Assembly: GCA_051872335.1 (NCBI GenBank)
Contig: JBJEDT010000010.1
Coordinates: 1-15,204, forward strand
DNA: 15,204 nucleotides
Origin: SUG2458 sp051872335
Lineage (GTDB): Bacteria > Bacillota_I > Bacilli_A > RFN20 > CAG-826
Direction: 5' to 3'
Under the pieces are notes generated by a model. That model worked only from the letters and a program-made list of their open reading frames with translations. It did not search any database and was not told the origin of the DNA. The translations under genes and the position numbers were made by a program. Positions within the stretch are counted from its first letter, which is position 1. Every line of letters starts with the position of its first letter. This document shows, piece after piece, positions 1 through 6,455 of this stretch.

Positions 1-6
1 TTAAAT

Positions 7-1395
7 TCATCTTTTAGTGTTATCGAGGTTGAATTTACTTTTGCAATTAATAAAAGTTATATTTTGGATCCATGTTCCTCTTTTTACAAGAATAAAACCA
101 ATCACTGTCTTTACAACATCTGCTGATTGAACAGCAATATAAATATAAAATAATGATAAAGATGTAAATGATGATAATATCCAAGCAAGTGGAATATATA
201 GAATCCATTGTAAAACTGAATCTAACAAAAATGTTAAAATAGTTTTACCACCTGTCTTTAATATTACATAATTCATTGTACAAAAACAATAGAAAGGAAT
301 AAAAATTCCATAAATTCTTATTAACTTACTTGCAAGTATTTTTTGTTCAGCATCAATCTCTTTAAAAAGAAGTGGAATTACTGGAGATAATGCACATAAT
401 ATAATAGTTGCACATAAAGCAATGCAAGTTCCTAAGACATAAATTTTAGATGCATAATCTTTTGCTTTATCAAATTCACTAGCTCCTAAATAGCCACCAA
501 CTAATACTCCAATTCCTATTGACAAACCTTGAAAAACAATACCAAATACATCACTCATTGTAGAAACGACCGAAAGTGCAGATAAAACATTATCTCTTTG
601 TGAATAAGCTAATGAAATCATAATCATTCCAGTTACCCAAAAGACCTCATTTAAAAATAAGAATATGGTTTTTTTAGTAACTCTTTTAACTAAATCTTTT
701 TCAATAATAAAGTTTTTAAACGCACCAGCGCAAAATGAGAATTTCTTTTTATGAGAAATAATTGCTACAACTAATAATTCAGTACATCTAGCAATAATTG
801 TTGCATATGCTGCACCTTTTACTCCTAAATGAAAAACAAAAATAAATAAAGAATTAAATATTACATTTATGATAAATGCTACAAGTCCAGCAATCATAGA
901 AACATTAGCATGTCCTATTTCTCTTAATGATGTTGAATAACATGATGCAAATAAAAACGGTATATATGATAAAACAATTAAATATAAATAAGATTTTCCT
1001 TCTTCTAAAATTAAAGAAGAATTTACATCACTATGGCAATAAAAATAAATAATTTTTTCACCTATTAAATAATATAAAGGAATTATTATTAATAAATAGA
1101 AAAAAGAAGCTACTAATTTATATCGAAAGCATTGTCTAATATGTTCATCATCTTTTGCTCCAAAAAATTGTTGAATAAATATACCTGCTCCTGATATCAA
1201 TCCAAGAGAAGAACATATAAACATAAATGTTGCTTGATTAGATGCATATACTCCACTAATGGCAGCATTTGATATCGATCCAACCATAATATTATCAATA
1301 AAAGAAACAATAAATGAAATAAAAGCATGAAGCATAACAGGAAAACTTACTCTAAAAAAGTCTCTTAAAAATTGTTTATCTTTAAATGCTTTCAT
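7..1395 (-). CDS. MATE family multidrug/sodium efflux protein
   Basis: An integral membrane antiporter of the MATE (NorM/DinF-like) family, which exports drugs or metabolites in exchange for Na+ or H+. The 462-residue product is almost wholly hydrophobic, with about twelve membrane segments in two halves. The first half carries the family pattern FIDNIMVG near residues 32-39 (Asp34) and QQFFGAKD near 75-82; the matching loop of the second half reads GGYLGASEFDKA. The start at 1395 is chosen because AAAGGAGGG lies 5 nt upstream; an in-frame ATG at 1443 would fall across the tRNA terminator. It ends with TGA. The gene follows tRNA-Ile on the same strand with the tRNA terminator in between, and no promoter of its own is visible. 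The family call is secure, the substrate unknown. Confidence 0.9.
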   Translation of the reverse strand: MKAFKDKQFLRDFFRVSFPVMLHAFISFIVSFIDNIMVGSISNAAISGVYASNQATFMFICSSLGLISGAGIFIQQFFGAKDDEHIRQCFRYKLVASFFYLLIIIPLYYLIGEKIIYFYCHSDVNSSLILEEGKSYLYLIVLSYIPFLFASCYSTSLREIGHANVSMIAGLVAFIINVIFNSLFIFVFHLGVKGAAYATIIARCTELLVVAIISHKKKFSFCAGAFKNFIIEKDLVKRVTKKTIFLFLNEVFWVTGMIMISLAYSQRDNVLSALSVVSTMSDVFGIVFQGLSIGIGVLVGGYLGASEFDKAKDYASKIYVLGTCIALCATIILCALSPVIPLLFKEIDAEQKILASKLIRIYGIFIPFYCFCTMNYVILKTGGKTILTFLLDSVLQWILYIPLAWILSSFTSLSLFYIYIAVQSADVVKTVIGFILVKRGTWIQNITFINCKSKFNLDNTKR

Positions 1396-1400
1396 ATAAG

Positions 1401-1409
1401 CCCTCCTTT
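1401..1409 (-). promoter_or_regulatory. Ribosome binding site of the MATE gene
   Basis: AAAGGAGGG on the minus strand, 5 nt before the ATG at 1395. It fixes that start over the upstream in-frame ATG at 1443. It begins only 2 nt after the T-run of the tRNA terminator. Confidence 0.8.
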
Positions 1410-1411
1410 GC

Positions 1412-1437
1412 AAAAAAAAATGTCTATTACTAGACAT
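1412..1437 (-). terminator. Intrinsic terminator of tRNA-Ile
   Basis: On the minus strand, ATGTCTA and TAGACAT form a 7-bp stem around a 4-nt loop (GTAA), followed directly by a run of Ts. It lies 12 nt after the CCA end of the tRNA and only about 17 nt before the MATE start codon. Confidence 0.85.
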
Positions 1438-1449
1438 ACTCAATCAAAA

Positions 1450-1526
<77 letters not shown>

Positions 1527-1544
1527 ATTTTGCATTGCTTATTT

Positions 1545-1573
1545 ATAATATAATAATCTTATTTCTTTTGCAA
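1545..1573 (-). promoter_or_regulatory. Sigma-A promoter of tRNA-Ile
   Basis: Minus strand -35 TTGCAA (1568-1573), a 17-nt spacer, and -10 TATTAT (1545-1550). Transcription would start near 1538, about 12 nt before the mature tRNA 5' end. It is also the nearest visible promoter that could serve the MATE gene by read-through. Confidence 0.7.
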
Positions 1574-1610
1574 GCGTTTTTTTTATTTTTTCAAAATCAA
1601 TCTCTTAGAT

Positions 1611-1958
1611 TTAATATTTTGTTCTTAAATAATCTAGTAATCTTTCAACTTGATATTCCTTTAAAGGTATATAAACATTATCAAAACCACATAATACAAC
1701 ACTGCCTTTAATATTTTTCATTCCTGAAAATTGTTCAATTAATTCATTTTCTTCATCACATTCATTTTCACAATAAGCATTATAAAACCCAACAACTGTA
1801 AAACCAAGTTCTTGAGATATTCGCATAGTAAGTGGAGTAATAATAATTTTAATAAGGGAAGCTTGAATCGCATTACCCATTTCTTCATAATTATTAAAAT
1901 CAAGTTCAACTTTTCTACATCCTCCATATGTAGGAACAATTAAAGCATTATATGGCAT
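1611..1958 (-). CDS. Small soluble protein of unknown function
   Basis: A 115-residue protein that I do not recognise with certainty. It has no signal peptide or membrane helix. It opens with a beta-like strand (NALIVPTYGG) followed by RKVELDF and NYEEMGNAI, has an acidic middle (CENECDEENEL, 63-73), and ends with VVLCGFDNVYIPL and an amphipathic helix. The layout loosely recalls DUF3846-type proteins (short strand, VEL, then a late loop reading a protein or nucleotide ligand), but this is weak. Four cysteines occur at 14, 63, 67 and 90. The frame stays open upstream to 2117, but that part overlaps rpsI and its terminator; AGAGG 8 nt before the ATG at 1958 fixes the start. It lies after the rpsI terminator with no strong promoter or terminator of its own. 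Confidence 0.7.
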   Translation of the reverse strand: MPYNALIVPTYGGCRKVELDFNNYEEMGNAIQASLIKIIITPLTMRISQELGFTVVGFYNAYCENECDEENELIEQFSGMKNIKGSVVLCGFDNVYIPLKEYQVERLLDYLRTKY

Positions 1959-1966
1959 AGTTAATA

Positions 1967-1971
1967 CCTCT
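1967..1971 (-). promoter_or_regulatory. Ribosome binding site deciding the start at 1958
   Basis: AGAGG on the minus strand, 8 nt upstream of ATG at 1958. It supports the short form of the gene over the longer open frame that would run into rpsI. Confidence 0.6.
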
Positions 1972-2000
1972 GGATTTAATATAACATATTTTAAATAAAC

Positions 2001-2030
2001 AAAAAAGACCACCCATAAAGAGTGATCTTT
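2001..2030 (-). terminator. Intrinsic terminator of rplM-rpsI
   Basis: In the minus-strand RNA, AAAGAUCAC pairs with GUGGUCUUU (9 bp, one G-U pair) around a 9-nt loop, followed by a U-rich tract. It begins 19 nt after the rpsI stop codon. The G-U pair is read as A-C on the plus strand, so the signal works in the minus direction only. Confidence 0.85.
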
Positions 2031-2049
2031 GTTTGTTTTGATAACACAA

Positions 2050-2457
2050 TTAACGTTTTGAGAATTGTGGAGCGCGACGAGCTGCTTTAAGACCGTATTT
2101 TTTACGTTCTTTAGCACGTGCGTTACGTGTTAACATACCAGCAACTTTTAATGGTGCACGGTAGTCAGCAGATGCTAATAATAAAGCACGAGCAATACCT
2201 AAACGAATAGCACCAGCTTGGCCTGTAAATCCACCACCAGAAACTGTACATTTAACATCGAATTTATCAGCTGTATTTGTTAATTCTAATGGTTGTTTTA
2301 AATCCATAACTAATGTTGCATAAGGCATATATTCATTAACATCACGACCGTTAACTGAAATTTTACCTTCACCAGGAACTAAGAAAACACGAGCGACTGA
2401 AGATTTTCTACGACCTGTTCCATAATATTGGACTGTATCTTTTTTCTTTGCTGCCAT
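2050..2457 (-). CDS. rpsI: 30S ribosomal protein S9 (uS9)
   Basis: Small-subunit ribosomal protein whose basic C-terminal tail reaches toward the P-site tRNA anticodon. The 135 residues are close to the usual length of about 130. Family signatures are clear: YYGTGRRKSSVARVF at 11-25, VSGGGFTGQAGAIRLGIARAL in the middle, and the tail LKAARRAPQFSKR with the conserved final Ser-Lys-Arg. The ATG at 2457 follows AGGAGG, which overlaps the TAG stop of rplM; the two genes are 12 nt apart and surely co-transcribed. A terminator follows 19 nt downstream. Codon use looks more GC-rich and restricted than in neighbours, as expected for a highly expressed gene. Confidence 0.98.
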   Translation of the reverse strand: MAAKKKDTVQYYGTGRRKSSVARVFLVPGEGKISVNGRDVNEYMPYATLVMDLKQPLELTNTADKFDVKCTVSGGGFTGQAGAIRLGIARALLLASADYRAPLKVAGMLTRNARAKERKKYGLKAARRAPQFSKR

Positions 2458-2469
2458 TTTTCTTTCCTC

Positions 2470-2910
2470 CTAGAACTTAACATCAAAAGCTTGTGGCTTT
2501 TGTGCTTCATGTTTGTGATCTGGTCCTTCGTAAACGAACAATTTTTTGACCATTTGACGTCCTAAACGTCCTTTTGGTAACATACCCCAAACTACTCTTT
2601 CAATCATTTCTACAGGATATTCTTTTTTCATTGTACCAGCTGTACGAACTCTTAAATGACCTAGATAACCTGAGTGATTGTAATACTTTTTAGTTTCTTC
2701 TTTGTTACCTGTTAAGTTAACTTTTTCAGCGTTAACAATGATAACATAGTCACCACAGTCAACATGTGGAGTATATGATGGTTTGTGTTTTCCCATTAAT
2801 ACTGTTGCTACTTGTGTACTTAAGCGACCTAATGTTTTGTCAGTAGCGTCAATGACGTACCATTTTCTTTCTACTTGATTTGGCTTTTGCATAGTTGTTT
2901 GTCTTTGCAT
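2470..2910 (-). CDS. rplM: 50S ribosomal protein L13 (uL13)
   Basis: Early-assembling large-subunit ribosomal protein. The 146-residue product matches the usual Bacillota length. Motifs include ERKWYVIDATDKTLGRLS (14-31), MGKHKPSYTPHVDCGDYVIIVNAEKV, GMLPKGRLGRQMVKKLFVYEG and the closing HEAQKPQ. The start at 2910 is preferred over the in-frame ATG at 2892 because AAGGAGG (2919-2925) is correctly spaced and related Bacillota proteins carry the same short extension before the conserved ERKW. First gene of rplM-rpsI, driven by the promoter at 2978-3006 with a structured 5' leader between. L13 is a known candidate for autoregulation through such a leader. Confidence 0.98.
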   Translation of the reverse strand: MQRQTTMQKPNQVERKWYVIDATDKTLGRLSTQVATVLMGKHKPSYTPHVDCGDYVIIVNAEKVNLTGNKEETKKYYNHSGYLGHLRVRTAGTMKKEYPVEMIERVVWGMLPKGRLGRQMVKKLFVYEGPDHKHEAQKPQAFDVKF

Positions 2911-2918
2911 AATAATTT

Positions 2919-2971
2919 CCTCCTTACCAAACTGCTGTCTTACCGGGACGACAATTTAGGCAATAGTGCCA
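2919..2971 (-). ncRNA. Putative L13 leader (autoregulatory 5' UTR)
   Basis: The transcribed leader between the promoter and the rplM ribosome binding site folds into two hairpins. The first is GGCA-CTAT-TGCC at 2970-2959, directly at the 5' end. The second pairs AAATTGT (2957-2951) with GCAGTTT (2935-2929), then a C/A mismatch and a GTC/GAC stem around a CCGGTAA loop. The second hairpin ends only a few nucleotides before AAGGAGG. Position, size and fold fit the L13 leader family known upstream of rplM-rpsI in low-GC Gram-positives, where L13 itself is thought to bind and repress. I could not align it to the family model. Confidence 0.6.
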
Positions 2972-2977
2972 TTTAAT

Positions 2978-3006
2978 ATAATACTTATATTAAGGTATAA
3001 AGTCAA
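2978..3006 (-). promoter_or_regulatory. Sigma-A promoter of rplM-rpsI
   Basis: Minus strand -35 TTGACT (3001-3006), an exact 17-nt spacer, and -10 TATTAT (2978-2983). Transcription would start near 2971, just before the first leader hairpin. An A/T-rich tract upstream (3007-3060) could act as an UP element. Confidence 0.85.
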
Positions 3007-3077
3007 TAAAAAAAGAGATTTTTTTGTTTTTTTAAAAAATTTGATTAATATAAAATCTTTTGTTGTTTTTCGTAATA

Positions 3078-3104
3078 AAAAAGCACGATATAATCGTGCT
3101 TTTT
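3078..3104 (-). terminator. Intrinsic terminator of the small membrane protein gene
   Basis: AAAAAGCACGAT and ATCGTGCTTTTT form a perfect 12-bp stem with a 3-nt loop. On the minus strand the hairpin starts 2 nt after the stop codon at 3107 and ends in a T-run. It is symmetrical enough to work in both directions, but no plus-strand gene is present to use it. Confidence 0.9.
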
Positions 3105-3106
3105 AG

Positions 3107-3496
3107 TTAACTTGCACTTCCAGTGTTAGCGGCATTTGTACATACAACAAATAATACAACAGCTAGAACAATTAATGCAAAAGCTAAGAGTGTAGCAATT
3201 GAATCAAATAAACGTTTCTTTTGTTTCTTTTTGGAAATACCTAAAGATATTAATCCCATAATAACTACAACTAAAAAGGCTGGTACTAAATAGATATCTA
3301 TCATCATGATAGCAAGAATACCTAAACCTTCAGCACCTTCAGCATGTTTCATTGAGTTAATAAATTCTAAGCTAGGCATTAAAATTAAAGCAACAAAAAA
3401 TCCAAAACATACAAGTGATAAAACAAAAACAACAATTGAATAAATCGTATATTTTCTTTCTTTCTTCTCCACTAATACATTTTCATTTTCTTCCAT
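3107..3496 (-). CDS. Small three-helix membrane protein, unknown function
   Basis: A 129-residue membrane protein with no recognised family. A charged N-terminus (EENENVLVEKKERK) precedes helices at about 17-40, 58-87 and 99-119. The loop between helices 1 and 2 contains FINSMKHAEGAEG; a very basic stretch KKKQKKR (89-95) separates helices 2 and 3 and, by the positive-inside rule, is probably cytoplasmic. The C-terminus is short and polar. The ATG at 3496 is used because GAGGTGA ends 5 nt before it; a GTG at 3505 is in frame but lies inside that ribosome binding site. The gene has its own promoter (3534-3561) and terminator, so it is a single-gene unit between the truA operon and rplM. Confidence 0.8.
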   Translation of the reverse strand: MEENENVLVEKKERKYTIYSIVVFVLSLVCFGFFVALILMPSLEFINSMKHAEGAEGLGILAIMMIDIYLVPAFLVVVIMGLISLGISKKKQKKRLFDSIATLLAFALIVLAVVLFVVCTNAANTGSAS

Positions 3497-3501
3497 TAAA
3501 G

Positions 3502-3508
3502 TCACCTC
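3502..3508 (-). promoter_or_regulatory. Ribosome binding site deciding the start at 3496
   Basis: GAGGTGA on the minus strand, 5 nt before ATG at 3496. It overlaps the alternative in-frame GTG at 3505 and rules that start out. Confidence 0.7.
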
Positions 3509-3533
3509 ATTTAAAATTATATTTGTTAATTTA

Positions 3534-3561
3534 ATTATAAAATAATATTTATTTATTGCAA
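3534..3561 (-). promoter_or_regulatory. Promoter of the small membrane protein gene
   Basis: Minus strand -35 TTGCAA (3556-3561), a 16-nt spacer, and consensus -10 TATAAT (3534-3539). Expected start near 3527, giving a leader of about 30 nt. It sits right after the terminator of the upstream operon, consistent with an independent unit. Confidence 0.6.
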
Positions 3562-3565
3562 CATT

Positions 3566-3598
3566 AAAAAAGGATATTCATTTGACTGAATATCCTTT
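3566..3598 (-). terminator. Intrinsic terminator of the ecf-truA-MBL operon
   Basis: On the minus strand AAAGGATATTCA pairs perfectly with TGAATATCCTTT (12 bp, 6-nt loop GTCAAA) and runs into TTTTTT. It lies 25 nt after the stop codon of the Ig/metallo-beta-lactamase gene. Confidence 0.92.
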
Positions 3599-3623
3599 AA
3601 TTAATATTAATAAAAATTATTCA

Positions 3624-5702
3624 TCACGTGGTTGGCCAAACTCTTCGAGGAACAGCAGTCACGCCTTCCGTTTCAGACGTGTAATATGTTGATCCACTGC
3701 CAATAGTACCATCAGATTTTTCATAAACAGTACCAGAGAACCAAGCACTATCTTTTAATATAGTTGAATTATTACTTCCCTCTACTTTAATTTCTAACCC
3801 ACTATAACTAACAACAATGTTGCCATTAAGTGATACAAATGTACCAAGAACTTCATCATATGCACTTGTTACATAAACTTTGTCTGTGTACTGTGCAATT
3901 CTATCAATAAATATTTGAGTTGGGAAAGTGTTAACTCTATTAACAGTATATTCAATTGAACCAGCACAACAACAAACACAAACAATATCAGGAGTAATTT
4001 TTTCTAGTAAACATTCATTACTTGAAGTCTTAGAACCATGATGTCCTGCCTTAAATAAATCAACATGAGGTAAAGTTCTTTCTGGAGTAGAACCATCATA
4101 GTAAGCTGCCATATGCTCTTCACCTTCTAATTCTAAGTCTCCTGTAAACATGAAATGCTTATCTCCGTAAGTTAACATCATACATACTGAATAATCATTT
4201 TGATCAGTACCACTATTAAAATAAAAGTAATTATATAAAATTTCTAATTTAATATTTTCAGAAAGATTATATACTCTTGAAGCACCATTTTCATTATTAA
4301 AGCATTCACCTGCGGTATAATAATTTGTTCCTTTACTAATTGCATATTCTCTAGCTTTTAAATATTTACCATATAACGTGCTACTTCCAAAATCAGAACT
4401 TACTTGCTCTTTATTTATTAATTGTTCTGCTGTTCCACCTGTTTTAGTTGCTTCAGCATAATTGAAATCGATCAATGTGCCAATATCATAATAATAGAAA
4501 AGTCCAGTTTTACCAACTACTTCACCTTTGAAATTTTTCGCAGAAGATGAACTATTTCCAGCAAATCCAGCGACGTGGTCAGTATGGTTATGAGTAGCTA
4601 TAACATATTCAAGCTTACCATCAGTACAATATGTGTCGACATATGACTTAATAGTGTCTGCTGATGTATATTTAGAGCCAGCATCAATTAAAATGTCGGT
4701 TTCACCTGCTTTAATATAAACAGAGTCTCCTGTGTTTGCATTACCTAATTCTAAGAAGTGAATTGATAGTTCTTCAGTTTCAACTAAATCTTCAACAATA
4801 ACTTCTCTAATGACAGATGCATTATATGTAGCAAATGTTGCTTCGTAAATTACTTTATATGTTCCAGGAACAGAAGTATCGATTGCACCAATTGTATTAT
4901 CTGCACTATCTTTAAATGTAATTGTTAAACTATCAGGAGTTGCTTCAACACCATTAACTTTTAAAACACATCCTAGTTCATTATAAGTTCCATTTTTTGA
5001 AATATTAATGACATTGCCACCATTTAAAATTAAATCTAAATGAGGAACAGCGACCACGACATATTGAGTTGCTGTAGCAGTATATGTACCATATGTGACA
5101 ACGTAAGTAATTGTGTAAGTTCCTTCTACAGTTGTATCAATAGATACTACATCATTTCCTAATGAATCTTCAATTTTAATTTCAACAGAATCAGGAATTA
5201 CTTCTTTATCATTAACTAAAAGAGTTATACCTTCATCTGTATAGGAACCATTTAAAGGAATATTAATGGAGTTACCGCCTTTTAAAGAAATATCTAAATC
5301 TGGAGCAATAACTTTAACATATCGTTGGAGTTTCTTATTTGCTTTTTTGTAATTGAAATCATAAGTAACAACATATGTTCCAACTACATCAGTATTAACT
5401 TCTTCAAGTTCAACATTATAAATATCTTTATAAGTAACATTTACATATTCGTTATCTACTTCTCTAAAATTATAAGTAAAAACCCAACCTGGTTCCTCGT
5501 AATCTTCACCTTTTCTTAATGTCATTTGTTGATCACCAAGTAAAGCAATATCAACAAAAGGTTTAAAGTAACAATATGTGCAAAATCCAGCTCCAACAAG
5601 AGCAACTACTAAAATAATAATTAGAAGTTGTTTAATAGTAAATTTATGACCCTCAACTTTAACTTTTTTATCTAGAACATTATTCTTTTTCTTATTAGCC
5701 AT
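3624..5702 (-). CDS. Membrane-anchored Ig-like / ComEC-type metallo-beta-lactamase protein
   Basis: A 692-residue predicted cell-surface hydrolase. A lysine-rich start and one hydrophobic segment (about 24-44) would anchor it with the bulk outside. Three Ig-like domains of the DUF5011/bacterial surface type follow at about 48-132, 134-218 and 219-304, each showing a G-x-x-Y turn near its start and a VGTY/EGTY/PGTY-x-x-x-Y strand near its end. A metallo-beta-lactamase domain of the ComEC C-terminal type spans about 312-637: ILIDAG at 337-342, metal-binding HNHTDH at 371-376, FTGD with Asp522, and HHGSKTS at 554-560. There is no ComEC channel domain. The reaction is unknown; relatives act on nucleic acid or phosphodiesters. 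A 55-residue tail ends in VPRRVWPTT. The ATG follows GGAGG, 21 nt after truA, so it looks like the last gene of that operon; a strong terminator follows. Confidence 0.88.
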   Translation of the reverse strand: MANKKKNNVLDKKVKVEGHKFTIKQLLIIILVVALVGAGFCTYCYFKPFVDIALLGDQQMTLRKGEDYEEPGWVFTYNFREVDNEYVNVTYKDIYNVELEEVNTDVVGTYVVTYDFNYKKANKKLQRYVKVIAPDLDISLKGGNSINIPLNGSYTDEGITLLVNDKEVIPDSVEIKIEDSLGNDVVSIDTTVEGTYTITYVVTYGTYTATATQYVVVAVPHLDLILNGGNVINISKNGTYNELGCVLKVNGVEATPDSLTITFKDSADNTIGAIDTSVPGTYKVIYEATFATYNASVIREVIVEDLVETEELSIHFLELGNANTGDSVYIKAGETDILIDAGSKYTSADTIKSYVDTYCTDGKLEYVIATHNHTDHVAGFAGNSSSSAKNFKGEVVGKTGLFYYYDIGTLIDFNYAEATKTGGTAEQLINKEQVSSDFGSSTLYGKYLKAREYAISKGTNYYTAGECFNNENGASRVYNLSENIKLEILYNYFYFNSGTDQNDYSVCMMLTYGDKHFMFTGDLELEGEEHMAAYYDGSTPERTLPHVDLFKAGHHGSKTSSNECLLEKITPDIVCVCCCAGSIEYTVNRVNTFPTQIFIDRIAQYTDKVYVTSAYDEVLGTFVSLNGNIVVSYSGLEIKVEGSNNSTILKDSAWFSGTVYEKSDGTIGSGSTYYTSETEGVTAVPRRVWPTT

Positions 5703-5723
5703 TTTTCTACCTCCAAAATTATT

Positions 5724-6455
5724 TTAATATATTACTTCTACAAGGTAAAGCCCATTACCAGGTACTTTATAGGAAATAATTCGACGTTCTTTTTTATCTA
5801 AATGTTCTTCAATAAAAGAATCATTTTCTTTACCTAATCCGATAGCCACTAAAGTTCCAACAATCATTCGAATCATATATCTCATAAAACCATTTCCATA
5901 AAAATCAAGAATTAAATAATTGTCAACTTGCTTAACTTCAATATTTTCAATTAGTCTTATGAAAGAATTAAAATCTTCTTCTTTCGATGTAAAATCTTGA
6001 AAGTTATGTTCACCACAAAATAACTTTGCAGCATCTTGAATCTTATTAACATCTAATTCTTTATTAAGTTGATAATGATAATTTATATAAAAGGGATCTT
6101 CTTCACCTGTATTTACTATATAACGATAATGTTTCTTTTTAGCACTTATACGAGCATGAAAATCATTATCAACTTTTTTTATATCTTTGATATGAATATC
6201 TTTATTTAACAAACAATTCATTGAGTGAATAAATTTAAATGTATCAATATCTTTTTCACTATCAAAATGAAAAGTTTGATTATAAGCATGAACCTGAGCA
6301 TCAGTCCTACCTGAAGCGTGAATTATTGTTTTTGTATTTAAAAGCCTAGATAACACTTCTTCAATGTTATCTTGAATAGTTCCACCATCAATTTGTTTTT
6401 GAAATCCTTTATAATGAGTACCATCATAAGAACACGTTACTAAATATCTAGGCAT
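5724..6455 (-). CDS. truA: tRNA pseudouridine synthase A
   Basis: Makes pseudouridine at positions 38-40 in the anticodon arm of many tRNAs. The 243-residue product has the usual length. It begins with the family pattern SYDGTHYKGFQKQ (9-21); the catalytic aspartate is Asp52 in ASGRTDAQVHA (47-57). The usual motif is GRTDxGVHA, so residue 54 is Gln where Gly is expected. Later motifs are FHARISAKKKHYRY and the C-terminal GNGFMRYMIRMIVGTL. The start codon shares one base with the ecfT stop (TAATG) and is preceded by GGAGG, so translation is probably coupled to ecfT. The ecfT-truA pairing is a conserved arrangement in Bacillota. Confidence 0.96.
   Translation of the reverse strand: MPRYLVTCSYDGTHYKGFQKQIDGGTIQDNIEEVLSRLLNTKTIIHASGRTDAQVHAYNQTFHFDSEKDIDTFKFIHSMNCLLNKDIHIKDIKKVDNDFHARISAKKKHYRYIVNTGEEDPFYINYHYQLNKELDVNKIQDAAKLFCGEHNFQDFTSKEEDFNSFIRLIENIEVKQVDNYLILDFYGNGFMRYMIRMIVGTLVAIGLGKENDSFIEEHLDKKERRIISYKVPGNGLYLVEVIY

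Noticed and set aside
1599..1625. Possible short hairpin after the small unknown gene (AATCT / AGATT)
   Set aside because: Five weak base pairs with a 3-nt loop and no proper T-run on the minus strand; not convincing as a terminator.
1739..1939. Second minus-strand open frame of 66 codons inside the small unknown gene
   Set aside because: It is a shifted frame of the 1611-1958 gene with low-complexity Leu/Met-rich content and no ribosome binding site.
1959..2117. In-frame upstream extension of the small unknown gene, running into rpsI
   Set aside because: It would cross the rpsI terminator and overlap rpsI; the residues look like a non-coding translation, and AGAGG sits properly before the ATG at 1958.
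5325..5519. Plus-strand open frame of 64 codons opposite the first Ig-like domain
   Set aside because: Its Ile/Phe/Asn-rich content is what AT-rich antisense DNA gives; no ribosome binding site or promoter supports it, and the opposite strand is clearly coding.
5560..5590. Possible lipoprotein signal in the Ig/metallo-beta-lactamase protein (Cys41 or Cys44 after the membrane segment)
   Set aside because: The residues before these cysteines (GAGF, TY) do not fit a lipobox, so a plain N-terminal anchor is preferred.
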